A stretch of DNA of 45,990 nucleotides from Spirochaetota bacterium (GCA_029265255.1 JAJUJQ010000012.1:1-45990), one strand, 5' to 3'; positions 34,708-43,131 are shown, counted from the stretch's first letter. Translations and numbers: made by a program. The notes: generated by a model not told the origin, from the letters alone.

Positions 34708-35810
34708 TGCAGTTTTTCTCCGAAGTAGATGCCAGCCCATTCCCAGTTGCCATGAACATTTGGATCGGCCGGAAAATAAATTCTGCGGAAACAGAGATAC
34801 CATACCGGGATGTACCCCGTCCATCCGGAGGTGCGCAAAAAGGCTTCGTTCTCGTTTATCTGCGGGTCGAGCGCTGGCGCGACATAGATGGGGCCTCGGG
34901 TCATAAAGTTGCTGAAATTGAAGATGACCGAGGAATTGGCATCCTGTCCGCCTTCCTTGTACCAGGACATGGCAAAAAAACCTGCCTTGGACATGTATTT
35001 TCGGAGCGCAGCGGAGGAGCGGGACGCAATAGCCTTGCGAATGCCTGACACAAGCTCATTCAGATCGCGATAGGTCCAGTCTTTCGGGCTGTCGCTGAAT
35101 TCGACCATTTTTCTCGCCTGTTCGAACGCGTCAGGATATCCAGGGACCGAGACTCCAAAATAGGATAGAAAACGGCGATATTCCTCGATCGCGGTACTCC
35201 ATTGACCTGTTTTTTCATATTCCTTGGCGAGCAGAAAATGATAAGGGCCAGTTTCCTCGGCATCGGGGAAACGGCGGATAAATTCGCGATACCACGAGAT
35301 TTTTTTTTCGGGCGGAAGGGTGCCTGATAAGAGCCTTGCAAGGCAGATGCGATGGATGGACTTCCCTTCAACTGAAATGTCAGGCAACGCCTCGACGATG
35401 CGTTCGTAAAAGAGCCGGGCTATAGGCGCGCCTCCCATCGATTCATAGACACCCGCGGCGGAAAACAGGTACCATGGTTCGTAACTGTCGTGTTCGTCTG
35501 CCAACGTAGTAAAAAAGCGCGCAGCCTGCGCCTTCTGGCCATCCGCGATGAGAATCGCGCCGACTCGTCGTGCGGCCAGCATGCGCTGGAGAGGGAAATA
35601 CCCACTTTTTTTTAGATTTCCTGAAAGAATTATGGAAAGCGCTGTATCCAGCTCTTTCTGCATAGCGCGGTTAGAGACGCTGAATCGAAACCGTGGAGTG
35701 AGGAACTCTTGGACGGATTCCAGGCTGCAGGAGACGAGAAGCCCTGCAAGCAGCAGCACCGCCGTATTTATCGCAGTGCTGCGAAGTCGTGACAGGAAGA
35801 CACACCTCAT
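34704..35810 (-). CDS. TPR-type lipoprotein
   Basis: A 368-residue protein with a lipoprotein signal peptide ending in LLVSCS (lipidated Cys28). Several helical repeat pairs of TPR type follow, for example FYERIVEALPDIS and YHFLLAKEYEKTGQWSTAIE. The C-terminal 120 residues form a separate part ending in WYLCFRRIYFPADP... that I do not recognise. Its stop overlaps the transglycosylase start by four bases, so it probably guides or anchors that enzyme. A promoter-like pair lies just upstream and there is no clear Shine-Dalgarno sequence. Confidence 0.75.
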   Translation of the reverse strand: MRCVFLSRLRSTAINTAVLLLAGLLVSCSLESVQEFLTPRFRFSVSNRAMQKELDTALSIILSGNLKKSGYFPLQRMLAARRVGAILIADGQKAQAARFFTTLADEHDSYEPWYLFSAAGVYESMGGAPIARLFYERIVEALPDISVEGKSIHRICLARLLSGTLPPEKKISWYREFIRRFPDAEETGPYHFLLAKEYEKTGQWSTAIEEYRRFLSYFGVSVPGYPDAFEQARKMVEFSDSPKDWTYRDLNELVSGIRKAIASRSSAALRKYMSKAGFFAMSWYKEGGQDANSSVIFNFSNFMTRGPIYVAPALDPQINENEAFLRTSGWTGYIPVWYLCFRRIYFPADPNVHGNWEWAGIYFGEKLQ

Positions 35811-35817
35811 CCTGCTA

Positions 35818-35847
35818 ACCCTAGCATGCGCGAAATTAGATACACAA
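35818..35847 (-). promoter_or_regulatory. Promoter of the TPR lipoprotein and transglycosylase operon
   Basis: Minus strand: -35 TTGTGT (35847-35842), 18-base spacer, -10 TAGGGT (35823-35818); the ATG follows after 7 bases. A leaderless mRNA is possible. Confidence 0.4.
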
Positions 35848-35860
35848 GTGTTTGTATTTA

Positions 35861-35889
35861 TTGCAAGGAATGCCGATATGAATTAATAT
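35861..35889 (+). promoter_or_regulatory. Promoter of the large TPR gene
   Basis: -35 TTGCAA (35861-35866), 17-base spacer, -10 TAATAT (35884-35889). The ATG cluster begins at 35895, 5 bases later, with no Shine-Dalgarno sequence. It is divergent from, and close to, the lipoprotein promoter. Confidence 0.55.
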
Positions 35890-35894
35890 TCCGA

Positions 35895-37802
35895 ATGATG
35901 ATGGCAGACCAGATGGTGCATCGCCCAGGGGAGCATTTTTCATTCTCACGTATTACATGGCTCGTTGTGGCGTGCCTTGTGCTGGTTTGCGTGCCCTCAT
36001 TACTGCCAGCGCAACAGCCTCTGCCAAAAATCGATACTGAAACGCTCAAAAAACTGTCGGCCGAAACCGCAGACATCGAACGGCTCATCATTCGTGCGAC
36101 ACCAGCGTCGCTTGCTGATGCCAGAAGTCGTATTACCACGTCCCTCGCGATGCCCGCGCCCGACCGGGCCGCGCTCCAGGCGATTATTCTTGGCATTGAG
36201 CGCACCGTCTATGGCCAGAATCAGTCGCGCTTTGAAATACCCGCATCGGCGGAAGGAGCTGACAAGAAATATATCACCTGTCTTGTCGCGATGTCTGATG
36301 TTGTGGCCGGAAAAATTCCCGCGATTCTGTCCGGGGAACCGGCCAGCGCGCTTGCCGAGCTTATAGGCATGCTTCCATTCTTTTCCAGCACAAAAGCCGA
36401 GATCCGGGCGCAGGCGGTTGCTGCCGCTTCCAGGTTCGGGGCTTTTGGTGTGGTGTCGATCATTCCGAACCTGATCGCGGGGACCGATGCGCTCGATTCA
36501 AAACGCCTCCTCGACGCTGAACGGTATTTTTCCGCCGCGCTCGCAATCGATCGGACCGTGGAGCTGGCCATCTGCGGCTACGCGCAGGCAGAATTGGCGC
36601 TTGGCAAGCCAGGATCCGCGAAGGAAGCGATGGATGTGCTCTGCGCCGCAAATCCCGGCAGCCCGCAATTCCGCGCGTACTATGGACTTGCTCTGTATCA
36701 GCTGAATCAGATACTGGACGCGGAGCCTTGGCTTCAGGAAGCGTTGAAGCAGAATCCCGCAAGGACCGATGTGCTGGTTCCGCTGGCGCACGCTGCCCTG
36801 CAGCGGATGGATTACGATGCCGCCTCGCGGTATCTAGATCTCGCGTACCGCCAGTTTTCCCAGAGCCGCTCATGGCTCCTCGCGAAAAGCCAGCTTTCGC
36901 TGGAAAATGGGCGGCCTGTCGACGCGGAACGCTACGCGCGTACCGCGGTCAGGATCGATTCGAAAGATCCCGTAGCGCTCTCATACCTCGTGCGGGCGCT
37001 GGAGAAAATTGGCGACGACAAAGGCAGGGCGGAAGCCGTACCGCTCGCCGAATCAGTCCTTTCGCTGGTAAGGGATTCCGCCGACAATTCCCATACCCCG
37101 CTGGAACAGGCGCTGCGGTCCCAGGCTGAGCACGATGCGGTACGCTTTCTCATCAGCGAGAGTTACCGGAAGCAGGATTGGGTCAAGGCAGCGCAGTACT
37201 ATCAGCTGGCGGGAGGGATTCCGCTTGACCGCGAAATGGTGGCTACCATTCTTCGAAAGTCTGGCAATGTAGAGCAGGCTGTCAGATTCGCGACTGACTG
37301 GAAGAACCAGGAGCCGAATTCCGAAAAAGCCGTCGAAGCGTGGCTCAGGAGCCTTGCCCTTCAGACTGGAGGTAGCTACGCGTCCGCCAGCACGCGGACC
37401 AGCGACGCGGGCAGCGGCCTTGGCATTGCTCTCAGCGCGCTTGGCAGCCTTAAAGGCGAATCGGGGAACTCGCCACTGCTCGACATCGTGGTCAATTTCA
37501 TTGCCGCGCCATATTCCAGAGAACTAAAGTCTTTCCTTTATTATTTGGCCGCGTCGCTCAACACCGAAGAAACGCGGAAGATTGAGCAGTTAAAAAACGC
37601 GCTCACAGAGCGGGCAGATAATATTGAGGCGCTGGTCATGCTCGCGGAAATTTACGCGAGCCGCTATGCCCGTCAATTTGACCGTACCGATACATCCAAT
37701 CGCGACAAGGCTTTACGCTATATCAGTATCGCAAAATCTTTCAATCCGAAGGACCTTGAGCTTCTGGCCCGGATACAACAGATCGAGTCGAGCCTCCAGT
37801 GA
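35895..37802 (+). CDS. Large exported TPR protein
   Basis: A roughly 635-residue protein with an internal signal-like segment (ITWLVVACLVLVCVPSLLPA, about 20 residues in) and then many TPR-like helical pairs, for example LDAERYFSAALAIDRTVELA, LVPLAHAALQRMDYDAASRY and VLMLAEIY-type helices at the end. It should be periplasmic or membrane-anchored and act as a scaffold. Three ATG codons (35895, 35898, 35901) lie in frame; the promoter at 35861 makes one of them the start. The stop overlaps the next gene's GTG, so the two are coupled. Specific role unknown. Confidence 0.72.
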   Translation: MMMADQMVHRPGEHFSFSRITWLVVACLVLVCVPSLLPAQQPLPKIDTETLKKLSAETADIERLIIRATPASLADARSRITTSLAMPAPDRAALQAIILGIERTVYGQNQSRFEIPASAEGADKKYITCLVAMSDVVAGKIPAILSGEPASALAELIGMLPFFSSTKAEIRAQAVAAASRFGAFGVVSIIPNLIAGTDALDSKRLLDAERYFSAALAIDRTVELAICGYAQAELALGKPGSAKEAMDVLCAANPGSPQFRAYYGLALYQLNQILDAEPWLQEALKQNPARTDVLVPLAHAALQRMDYDAASRYLDLAYRQFSQSRSWLLAKSQLSLENGRPVDAERYARTAVRIDSKDPVALSYLVRALEKIGDDKGRAEAVPLAESVLSLVRDSADNSHTPLEQALRSQAEHDAVRFLISESYRKQDWVKAAQYYQLAGGIPLDREMVATILRKSGNVEQAVRFATDWKNQEPNSEKAVEAWLRSLALQTGGSYASASTRTSDAGSGLGIALSALGSLKGESGNSPLLDIVVNFIAAPYSRELKSFLYYLAASLNTEETRKIEQLKNALTERADNIEALVMLAEIYASRYARQFDRTDTSNRDKALRYISIAKSFNPKDLELLARIQQIESSLQ

Positions 37803-38656
37803 GCCTAAACGATCCCGCCATATACTGCTTTCTCGAGAGTATTTACGCGGAATGCAATAAGCCAGAGCGCCTGGGGCTCGATCCGCTCGCGGTAGTGAAA
37901 GAGTACCAGGATGCAGACGATATCGAAGTTGCGGGGCTGGTGTGCGCAACACTCGCGTTTGGTTCGGTAAGGCTCATCATGGATGCCTGCAGGATGGCGC
38001 TCGCGCCATTGGGACGCCACCCTGCCCGGACGCTCGCCGCCATGACCTCAGCAGATATGGCGCATGCCTGGGGCAATTTCCAATATCGGTTTTGTTTTCC
38101 CAAGGATATGATCGCGCTCATGCGCGCCATTCGCGCGGCAAGAGAGGAATACGGGAGCCTGGAGGGGCTGTTTCTAGCGTGCCATGGAAAGACTCCCGCG
38201 GGAGGCGCCAACCGGCATGCCGGAGTATGCTCACAAGAACGGGCTCGGTTTATCGAGGCAGCCTCAGCCTTCGCACGCGCACTGCGCGCCCGGGCGCCAG
38301 AATTGCGCTCCAACCTGCTTCCCGATCCTGCGGATGGCTCCGCCTGCAAACGCCTGTTTTTATATTTGCGGTGGATGGTGCGGCATGACGCGATCGATCC
38401 AGGGCCATGGCGATCGGTTGGTCCCGAGCGCCTCGTCGTCCCCTTGGACATCCATATGGTGCGTACCTGCCGCGAGCGATTGGGCTTCCTGCCGCCGCGG
38501 AAAGGGACCACGTCCAACCCGAACCTGGCCGATGCCCTGCGCGTGACCGAGCTTTTTGCGCGGTACGCGCCTGACGATCCCGTCAAGTACGATTTTGCGC
38601 TTACGAGGCCCGGTATTGACCCAAGGCCAGGTGATGAGCGTTTTGGATGTCTCTGA
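37799..38656 (+). CDS. TIGR02757 (DUF2400) family protein
   Basis: A 285-residue protein of the TIGR02757 family, recognised by DDIEVAGLVCATLAFGSVRL near the N-terminus, FQYRF shortly after, KRLFLYLRWMVR in the middle, and VPLDIHMVRTCRERLGF followed by LTRPGIDPRPGD at the end. The family occurs in spirochaetes and Bacteroidetes among others. Its helix-rich fold with a central LYLRWM-R segment resembles HhH-GPD DNA glycosylases, but no activity is established. The GTG start overlaps the stop of the TPR gene. Confidence 0.8.
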   Translation: MSLNDPAIYCFLESIYAECNKPERLGLDPLAVVKEYQDADDIEVAGLVCATLAFGSVRLIMDACRMALAPLGRHPARTLAAMTSADMAHAWGNFQYRFCFPKDMIALMRAIRAAREEYGSLEGLFLACHGKTPAGGANRHAGVCSQERARFIEAASAFARALRARAPELRSNLLPDPADGSACKRLFLYLRWMVRHDAIDPGPWRSVGPERLVVPLDIHMVRTCRERLGFLPPRKGTTSNPNLADALRVTELFARYAPDDPVKYDFALTRPGIDPRPGDERFGCL

Positions 38657-38666
38657 GCGTTTAACA

Positions 38667-38696
38667 TTGACAATCGCGCGGCGCTTATGCTACTTT
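38667..38696 (+). promoter_or_regulatory. Promoter of tRNA-Pro
   Basis: -35 TTGACA (38667-38672), 18-base spacer, -10 TACTTT (38691-38696), 24 bases before the tRNA. Confidence 0.6.
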
Positions 38697-38720
38697 ATCC
38701 GAGCCTTACACAGGCGCAAA

Positions 38721-38794
38721 CGGGCAATAGCGCAGGTGGTTAGCGTACAAGTCTGGGGGACTTGGGGTCGCCAGTTCGAGTCTGGCTTGCCCGA
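38721..38794 (+). tRNA. tRNA-Pro(GGG), likely insertion site of the island
   Basis: A 74-base cloverleaf: acceptor CGGGCAA with TTGCCCG, anticodon stem CAAGT/ACTTG around CTGGGGG (anticodon GGG), T-arm GCCAGTTCGAGTCTGGC. An integrase gene begins 136 bases downstream, in the usual place for a tRNA-targeted element. A repeated tRNA 3' end (attR) was not found in the window. Confidence 0.93.
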
Positions 38795-38796
38795 AC

Positions 38797-38835
38797 AAGA
38801 GCAAGTTGTTGCATAGCAATGACTTGCTCTTTTTG
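38797..38835 (+). terminator. Intrinsic terminator after tRNA-Pro
   Basis: AAGAGCAAGT (38797-38806) pairs with ACTTGCTCTT (38822-38831), followed by T's. The loop contains TGTTGCATAG. The 95 bases after it hold an inverted repeat TCCGTG-TAG-CACGGA (38863-38877), possibly an integrase site. Confidence 0.85.
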
Positions 38836-38930
38836 TTTATATAGTAACTATTGTATTTTAGCTCCGTGTAGCACGGAATGTAGCATAAAATTTGTAAAGA
38901 GCATTATTTTGCATTAGAATAGGGGTAACA

Positions 38931-40043
38931 ATGAAGAAGAAACCCTATTCGCTCTGGAAACGAAAACTCCCTTCCGGCAAGACCTACTACTATGTCCGCT
39001 TCAGGCTCGATGATGGCTCATGGAGCACCGCAAAAGCCACAGGAATGACGACCAAGGGTGCCGCAGAGGCATGGGCGATTGACTACCTTACCCGAGGGCA
39101 GATCATCACCCGGGAGAATATCACCTTCAAGGACTTTGCAGCAGATTTCTTTTCCTGGGATGGTACGTATGTGCAGTCATTGCTCTTACGTGGTCGCCAG
39201 ATCGGGCGGAGACACGCAGAAAACCAACAGGCCTATGTCGACAACTATCTCATTCCAGAATTCGGAGAGCTGAAGCTCAAGTACTTGGACTCAGAACGGA
39301 TCCAGGAATATGCCATCGAACTGAGGGCGCGAGGCCTCTCAGCGAGTACGGTCAATCATATTCTCATCGCACTGAAAATCATCTTAAAAGAAGCAGTGCG
39401 GAAGAAGCTCATCCAGGTGCTTCCTGACATCGCCATGGTAGGAGGATCCAAAGCGGAAAAAGGCATACTGACGATCGAAGAGGCAAAAAAGTTTTTTGCA
39501 CTTCCTTGGCCTGATACGCGCTACCTTGCCATTAATTTGATTGCGGCCACCACCGGTTTGCGCTTGGGAGAAATTCTCGGGCTTACGCGAGAAGCCGTGA
39601 AGGATGGCTACCTTGAGGTGAGGGCTTCATGGGAAAGGGGGAAAGGTCTTAAGAGCACCAAGACAGGGCGATCGCGCATGGTGCCACTACTGCCAAAAGT
39701 ACATGAGCTCCTTTCAAGCATCATGATGTACTCTCCCTACACTGAGCCAACTGATTTCGTCTTTTTCGGGCGTTCGAGGAAGGCACCGCTGGATCATAAG
39801 ATCGTCCAGAAGCGATTCTGCGATGCCTTGGTAAAAATCGGTATCACCGAAGAGGTGAGGCGCAGTCGAGGGCTCTCGTTTCACTCCTGGAGGCATTTCT
39901 TCAATTCACTGCTTATCAATAATCATTTACCGGTCATGAAGGTAAAAGCTCTCACCGGCCATAGTTCGGACCGAATGGCAGAACACTATTTTCATCCTGA
40001 TGAGTATCAGGATGTGCTTGCAATAACCGGGAGGATACTATGA
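38931..40043 (+). CDS. int: Tyrosine recombinase (phage-type integrase)
   Basis: A 370-residue integrase. It has an N-terminal arm-binding part (KLPSGKTYYYVRFRLDDGSW), a SAM-like core-binding domain (about 65-160) and a catalytic domain with Arg211 (TTGLRLGEI), a likely Lys at 244, His318 and Arg321 (FHSWRHFF), His344 (LTGHSS) and nucleophile Tyr353 (AEHYFHP). All six expected residues are present, so it should be active. It catalyses insertion into and excision from the tRNA-Pro site. Its stop overlaps the next gene by four bases. Confidence 0.93.
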   Translation: MKKKPYSLWKRKLPSGKTYYYVRFRLDDGSWSTAKATGMTTKGAAEAWAIDYLTRGQIITRENITFKDFAADFFSWDGTYVQSLLLRGRQIGRRHAENQQAYVDNYLIPEFGELKLKYLDSERIQEYAIELRARGLSASTVNHILIALKIILKEAVRKKLIQVLPDIAMVGGSKAEKGILTIEEAKKFFALPWPDTRYLAINLIAATTGLRLGEILGLTREAVKDGYLEVRASWERGKGLKSTKTGRSRMVPLLPKVHELLSSIMMYSPYTEPTDFVFFGRSRKAPLDHKIVQKRFCDALVKIGITEEVRRSRGLSFHSWRHFFNSLLINNHLPVMKVKALTGHSSDRMAEHYFHPDEYQDVLAITGRIL

Positions 40044-41065
40044 GTTTAAACCTAGATCGAAAATTTCAAGGAAAGACTGCAAAGGATATGCTCAAGCTCA
40101 TCCAAGAGCATTGGCCGAATTCGTTCAGTGATCAGGTGATTGAAATAGATAAAGTACTTAATAAGGCTGAAGATAGTATCAAAAACCTAGGTTCTGAAAT
40201 GCGATCCGAGCTTGCAGCGATGGTGAATCAGAAAGAATTAAGCGAGAGAGAGTTAGAGCACCGATGGCAAGCTTATATAATTAAAGAAATACAGAAGACT
40301 CTTCAATTTGCGATTGAAGTATTTCAGAAATGTCCTGAAATGAGTAAGACCATTTTGCCATCGCTCTATCAAGCACTACAGGAGTTGCTTGCAAAGCTTG
40401 AGACTATGAATTACCAATCGATCATTCAGTCTGTAACATCTTTGGTGGAAACCTATTACGACCAAGTGGTGAGAGCAGAGCAGGAACTATCCAAAAAGCT
40501 TGATAATCAAGATGTAATAGAAAATAAAGAAGGAACCATATCTGCTAATATTTATGATGAAGAACTAGTCAAAATATTATCATCCATTTCTATGCAGAAA
40601 CGGTATCTTGGGTCTCTAGATGGGATTATGGAAAATATTAATTCAACAGAAGCTCAGAAAATATTCTCATTATCGGCGTACATTCAGGGGGGTGCGCAGA
40701 ATGCTCATCGTGATGCAATCAAGCAGAAAATAGAAACGATAGAAGATATTTCTGGATTTATTGACGAACTAAGGTATCTATCACAAGAAATAAGAATGCA
40801 GGCTGAGTTGCTTGAAGATCCGTCGGAGACCGAACGGCAGTACATGCTCAATTGGATAGGCAGTCAGGCAGACTGCAAAATTCTTATAAAGTTTTTATTT
40901 GAGAATGGATACTTAGAAGGCAGAAGCGTCGATAAATTCATAGCCAAGCATTTTCTTTTTAACGGCAAAAAGAAGACATCAGGACAGATCAATGGACTTC
41001 ATATTGAAGATCGAGGGAAATTCATGCTCTTCAATGACTATCTAAAAATACCGACAAAAAGCTGA
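40040..41065 (+). CDS. AT-rich coiled-coil protein of unknown function
   Basis: A 341-residue, largely helical protein with heptad-like charged segments (about 35-75 and 90-165) and no signal peptide. The last 80 residues are more ordered, with KILIKFLFENGYLEGRSVDK and a final RGKFMLFNDYLKIP. I do not recognise a family. Base composition is clearly more AT-rich than the flanking genes, a sign of recent or separate origin. GGGAGGA before the ATG and the four-base overlap with the integrase show that it is translated with int. The first copy of the TACCGACA repeat lies inside its last codons. Confidence 0.75.
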   Translation: MSLNLDRKFQGKTAKDMLKLIQEHWPNSFSDQVIEIDKVLNKAEDSIKNLGSEMRSELAAMVNQKELSERELEHRWQAYIIKEIQKTLQFAIEVFQKCPEMSKTILPSLYQALQELLAKLETMNYQSIIQSVTSLVETYYDQVVRAEQELSKKLDNQDVIENKEGTISANIYDEELVKILSSISMQKRYLGSLDGIMENINSTEAQKIFSLSAYIQGGAQNAHRDAIKQKIETIEDISGFIDELRYLSQEIRMQAELLEDPSETERQYMLNWIGSQADCKILIKFLFENGYLEGRSVDKFIAKHFLFNGKKKTSGQINGLHIEDRGKFMLFNDYLKIPTKS

Positions 41066-41106
41066 TTACCGACATTTCCTTTAGATTACCGACATCAGTA
41101 CCGACA
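41049..41106. repeat. Four direct copies of TACCGACA
   Basis: The octamer occurs at 41049-41056, 41067-41074, 41087-41094 and 41099-41106, all in the same direction, with starts 18, 20 and 12 bases apart. They fill the gap before the HTH gene. Likely binding sites for the island's regulator or Xis protein, or iterons. Confidence 0.85.
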
Positions 41107-41126
41107 ACTAAGTGTTCGTATTTGTT

Positions 41127-41161
41127 TATCCTCCACAATGTAACTTCATTTTTGGAGGATA
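41127..41161 (+). promoter_or_regulatory. Hairpin that covers the ribosome-binding site of the HTH gene
   Basis: TATCCTCCA (41127-41135) is perfectly complementary to TGGAGGATA (41153-41161), with a 17-base loop. The right arm contains the whole GGAGGA ribosome-binding site, and the ATG is at 41165. When folded, it should block translation. It could alternatively act as a DNA operator palindrome. Confidence 0.7.
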
Positions 41162-41164
41162 TTC

Positions 41165-41404
41165 ATGAGTAAGTTTCTCTGTGTTGATGAAGCTGCATCA
41201 CTGCTTCGAGTGAAGCCTCAGACGATCTATAAATGGATCTGCGAGGACAGGATACCTTCGATAGCGATCAATGGAAGAACGCTATTCGACGAAGAAGAGT
41301 TGCATGCCTGGATTGATTCAAAAAAGAGATGTCCCCGATCGAGTGTCAAGCAGAAATCACTTGCCAGCTTGAAAAAGAAGAGCCTGCCTGGAGGTGAACT
41401 ATGA
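41165..41404 (+). CDS. Small HTH protein (excisionase / AlpA-like)
   Basis: A 79-residue DNA-binding protein with the MerR/excisionase-like HTH_17 signature: LCVDEAASLLRVKPQTIYKW, then IPSIAINGRTLFDEEELHAW as the wing and final helix. A basic tail follows. Proteins of this type direct integrase toward excision or switch on satellite and prophage genes. Its ribosome-binding site is in a hairpin and four TACCGACA repeats lie upstream, so it is probably the regulated switch gene. The stop overlaps the next ATG by four bases. Confidence 0.88.
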   Translation: MSKFLCVDEAASLLRVKPQTIYKWICEDRIPSIAINGRTLFDEEELHAWIDSKKRCPRSSVKQKSLASLKKKSLPGGEL

Positions 41405-41703
41405 CTCGCAGGGCTCGATTAGCAATACTTCGGTTTATCAGACGACATAACATTACCTGGGATTACTGGAGGAAGCTTGCTCTATTTGTCGCACGTGCCA
41501 GCCTTGATAGCGCGCCACCACATATTCGCGTGCTGCTTGTAGGAAGGCCTTTTCAATTACCTGCGAATGTCTGTGAATTAGCTGAAATATTTGCATTTCT
41601 CTATTTCAATACGCAGGATCGCGCTATAAGCAGCAATACCTGCTTTTTCGTCGCGGAAGTTTGGATGGAAGCGATTACGCTCTGGGAGGACCCTCGTGGA
41701 TGA
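41401..41703 (+). CDS. Small island protein of unknown function
   Basis: A 100-residue protein with a strongly basic N-terminus (MTRRARLAILRFIRRHNITW) and an otherwise neutral helical body; no membrane segment is certain and no family is recognised. It overlaps the HTH gene by four bases at its start and the ATPase gene by eight at its end, and so is in a single operon with them. A ribosome-binding site for the next gene (GGGAGGA) lies within its last codons. Confidence 0.65.
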   Translation: MTRRARLAILRFIRRHNITWDYWRKLALFVARASLDSAPPHIRVLLVGRPFQLPANVCELAEIFAFLYFNTQDRAISSNTCFFVAEVWMEAITLWEDPRG

Positions 41704-43027
41704 GAATGTGAAGATTGATGTCTCTCAGGTGGTACAGGAGTTGCAACTTCGCGATCAAACGGAATCAGAAGGCTCTAAGAATAGTGCAAAGAAAAGCCAC
41801 GCCAAACAGGGCCAGCCCCTGCAGTTTAATGACCTAGAACCTTCTACATTACCCCAGGATGGTGCAATGCTCCTCGAGGATATTACGCGCCAGATACGCC
41901 GCTTCCTTGTAACTGACCCTGAATGCATCGACAGCATAGCGCTCTGGATCGTGTTTACACACATGGCATCCATAGCAGCAGTGTGTCCCAACCTCTGCTT
42001 TACCTCAGCGACAAAAGCATGCGGCAAGAGCACTGCGCTAGAGATAGTTTGCCGCCTCGTTCCACGACCCCTCGCAACCTCGAACATCTCGACGGCTGCC
42101 TTGTTTCGCACCATCGATGCCTACAGCCCGACCATCATCATCGATGAGGCTGATTCCATGTTCCGCACCAATGATGAGATTCGAACCATCATGAATTCAG
42201 GATTCACGCGCAAATCCGCCAGTGCGATCCGTATTGTGGGTGAGGATCTGGAACCTCGTATCTTCAATGTGTTCTGCCCCAAAGCTATTGCCCTAATCGG
42301 AAGCCTTCCTGATACACTTGCCAGCCGATCGATCATTATTCAGATGCGCCGGCGCAAGCCAAATGAAGAAGTTGAGAGGCTCCGCGCTGACAAGGATCAG
42401 GGATTCAGCGATCTGCACGCACGCCTCAAGCGATTTGCACAGGATCACTGTGCCGAAATCCAGGCAATAGACCCTGAAATACCATCGAGTCTCTCAGACC
42501 GACAGGCTGATTGCTGGCGGGAGCTGTTGCGGATTGCTGATTTTATCGGTGGTGAGTGGCCCCGTCGAGCTCGTATGGCAGCGGTTGCCCTCTGTGCTGA
42601 AGATGCAGGCGATCCTGACGAGGTGAAAGAACGCCTGCTTCTCGACCTTTGCACGATTATCTCTGCACTTCCAGCGCGTGACCGATGGCCTTCCCAGGCA
42701 CTTGTAGATCGCCTTAACGATATGGAGGAAAGCCCCTGGCCGCAATGTAATCATGGCAGAGGTATAACCACCTCAAATCTGGCGAGGATGCTCAGACCGT
42801 TTGGAATTCGACCGCGTACCTTGAAGCAGGATGGACGTTGCGCGAAAGGCTACTATGCACATGATTTCAGGGAGGCGTTTGAGCGATACCTCCCTTGCAA
42901 GGGTAACCCCGTAACCAATACGGATAATTTTATTGCTCACAAATACATAGAAGGTTACGGGCAGGTTACGGTTACGCCTGAGAAGCGTAACCGTACCGAT
43001 ATCCTCTTTGAGGAGATAGCCATATGA
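41696..43027 (+). CDS. DUF3631-type AAA+ ATPase, likely replication protein
   Basis: A 443-residue protein with a nucleotide-binding core: Walker A TKACGKST (106-113), Walker B TIIIDEAD (146-153) and a conserved GSLPDTLASRSIIIQM segment (about 202-217) with the expected Arg. This matches DUF3631, which occurs in primase/helicase-like replication proteins of phages, satellites and islands. A C-terminal part with ITTSNLARMLRPFGIRPRT follows and may bind DNA. The start is GTG, with GGGAGGA 6 bases before it. The C-terminal 45 residues are written in a stretch full of GGTTACG repeats. No primase domain is evident in this protein. Confidence 0.8.
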   Translation: MDENVKIDVSQVVQELQLRDQTESEGSKNSAKKSHAKQGQPLQFNDLEPSTLPQDGAMLLEDITRQIRRFLVTDPECIDSIALWIVFTHMASIAAVCPNLCFTSATKACGKSTALEIVCRLVPRPLATSNISTAALFRTIDAYSPTIIIDEADSMFRTNDEIRTIMNSGFTRKSASAIRIVGEDLEPRIFNVFCPKAIALIGSLPDTLASRSIIIQMRRRKPNEEVERLRADKDQGFSDLHARLKRFAQDHCAEIQAIDPEIPSSLSDRQADCWRELLRIADFIGGEWPRRARMAAVALCAEDAGDPDEVKERLLLDLCTIISALPARDRWPSQALVDRLNDMEESPWPQCNHGRGITTSNLARMLRPFGIRPRTLKQDGRCAKGYYAHDFREAFERYLPCKGNPVTNTDNFIAHKYIEGYGQVTVTPEKRNRTDILFEEIAI

Positions 43028-43131
43028 GTGCATCCGCAGAAAAGCTGGTTACGCCAGCAAGCCGTAACCGTAACCCAGGCGTAACCCGATCAAATATCAG
43101 TAGTATAACAACATATGCACAATCGGTTACG
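42910..43131. repeat. Cluster of ten GGTTACG/CGTAACC heptamers (iteron-like)
   Basis: The heptamer or its complement occurs at 42910, 42953, 42964, 42970, 42986, 43047, 43063, 43069, 43080 and 43125, in both directions; some overlap by one base. A near match GGTAACC is at 42902. Chance would give well under one copy in 222 bases. The array covers the end of the ATPase gene and the start of the next. Confidence 0.85.
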
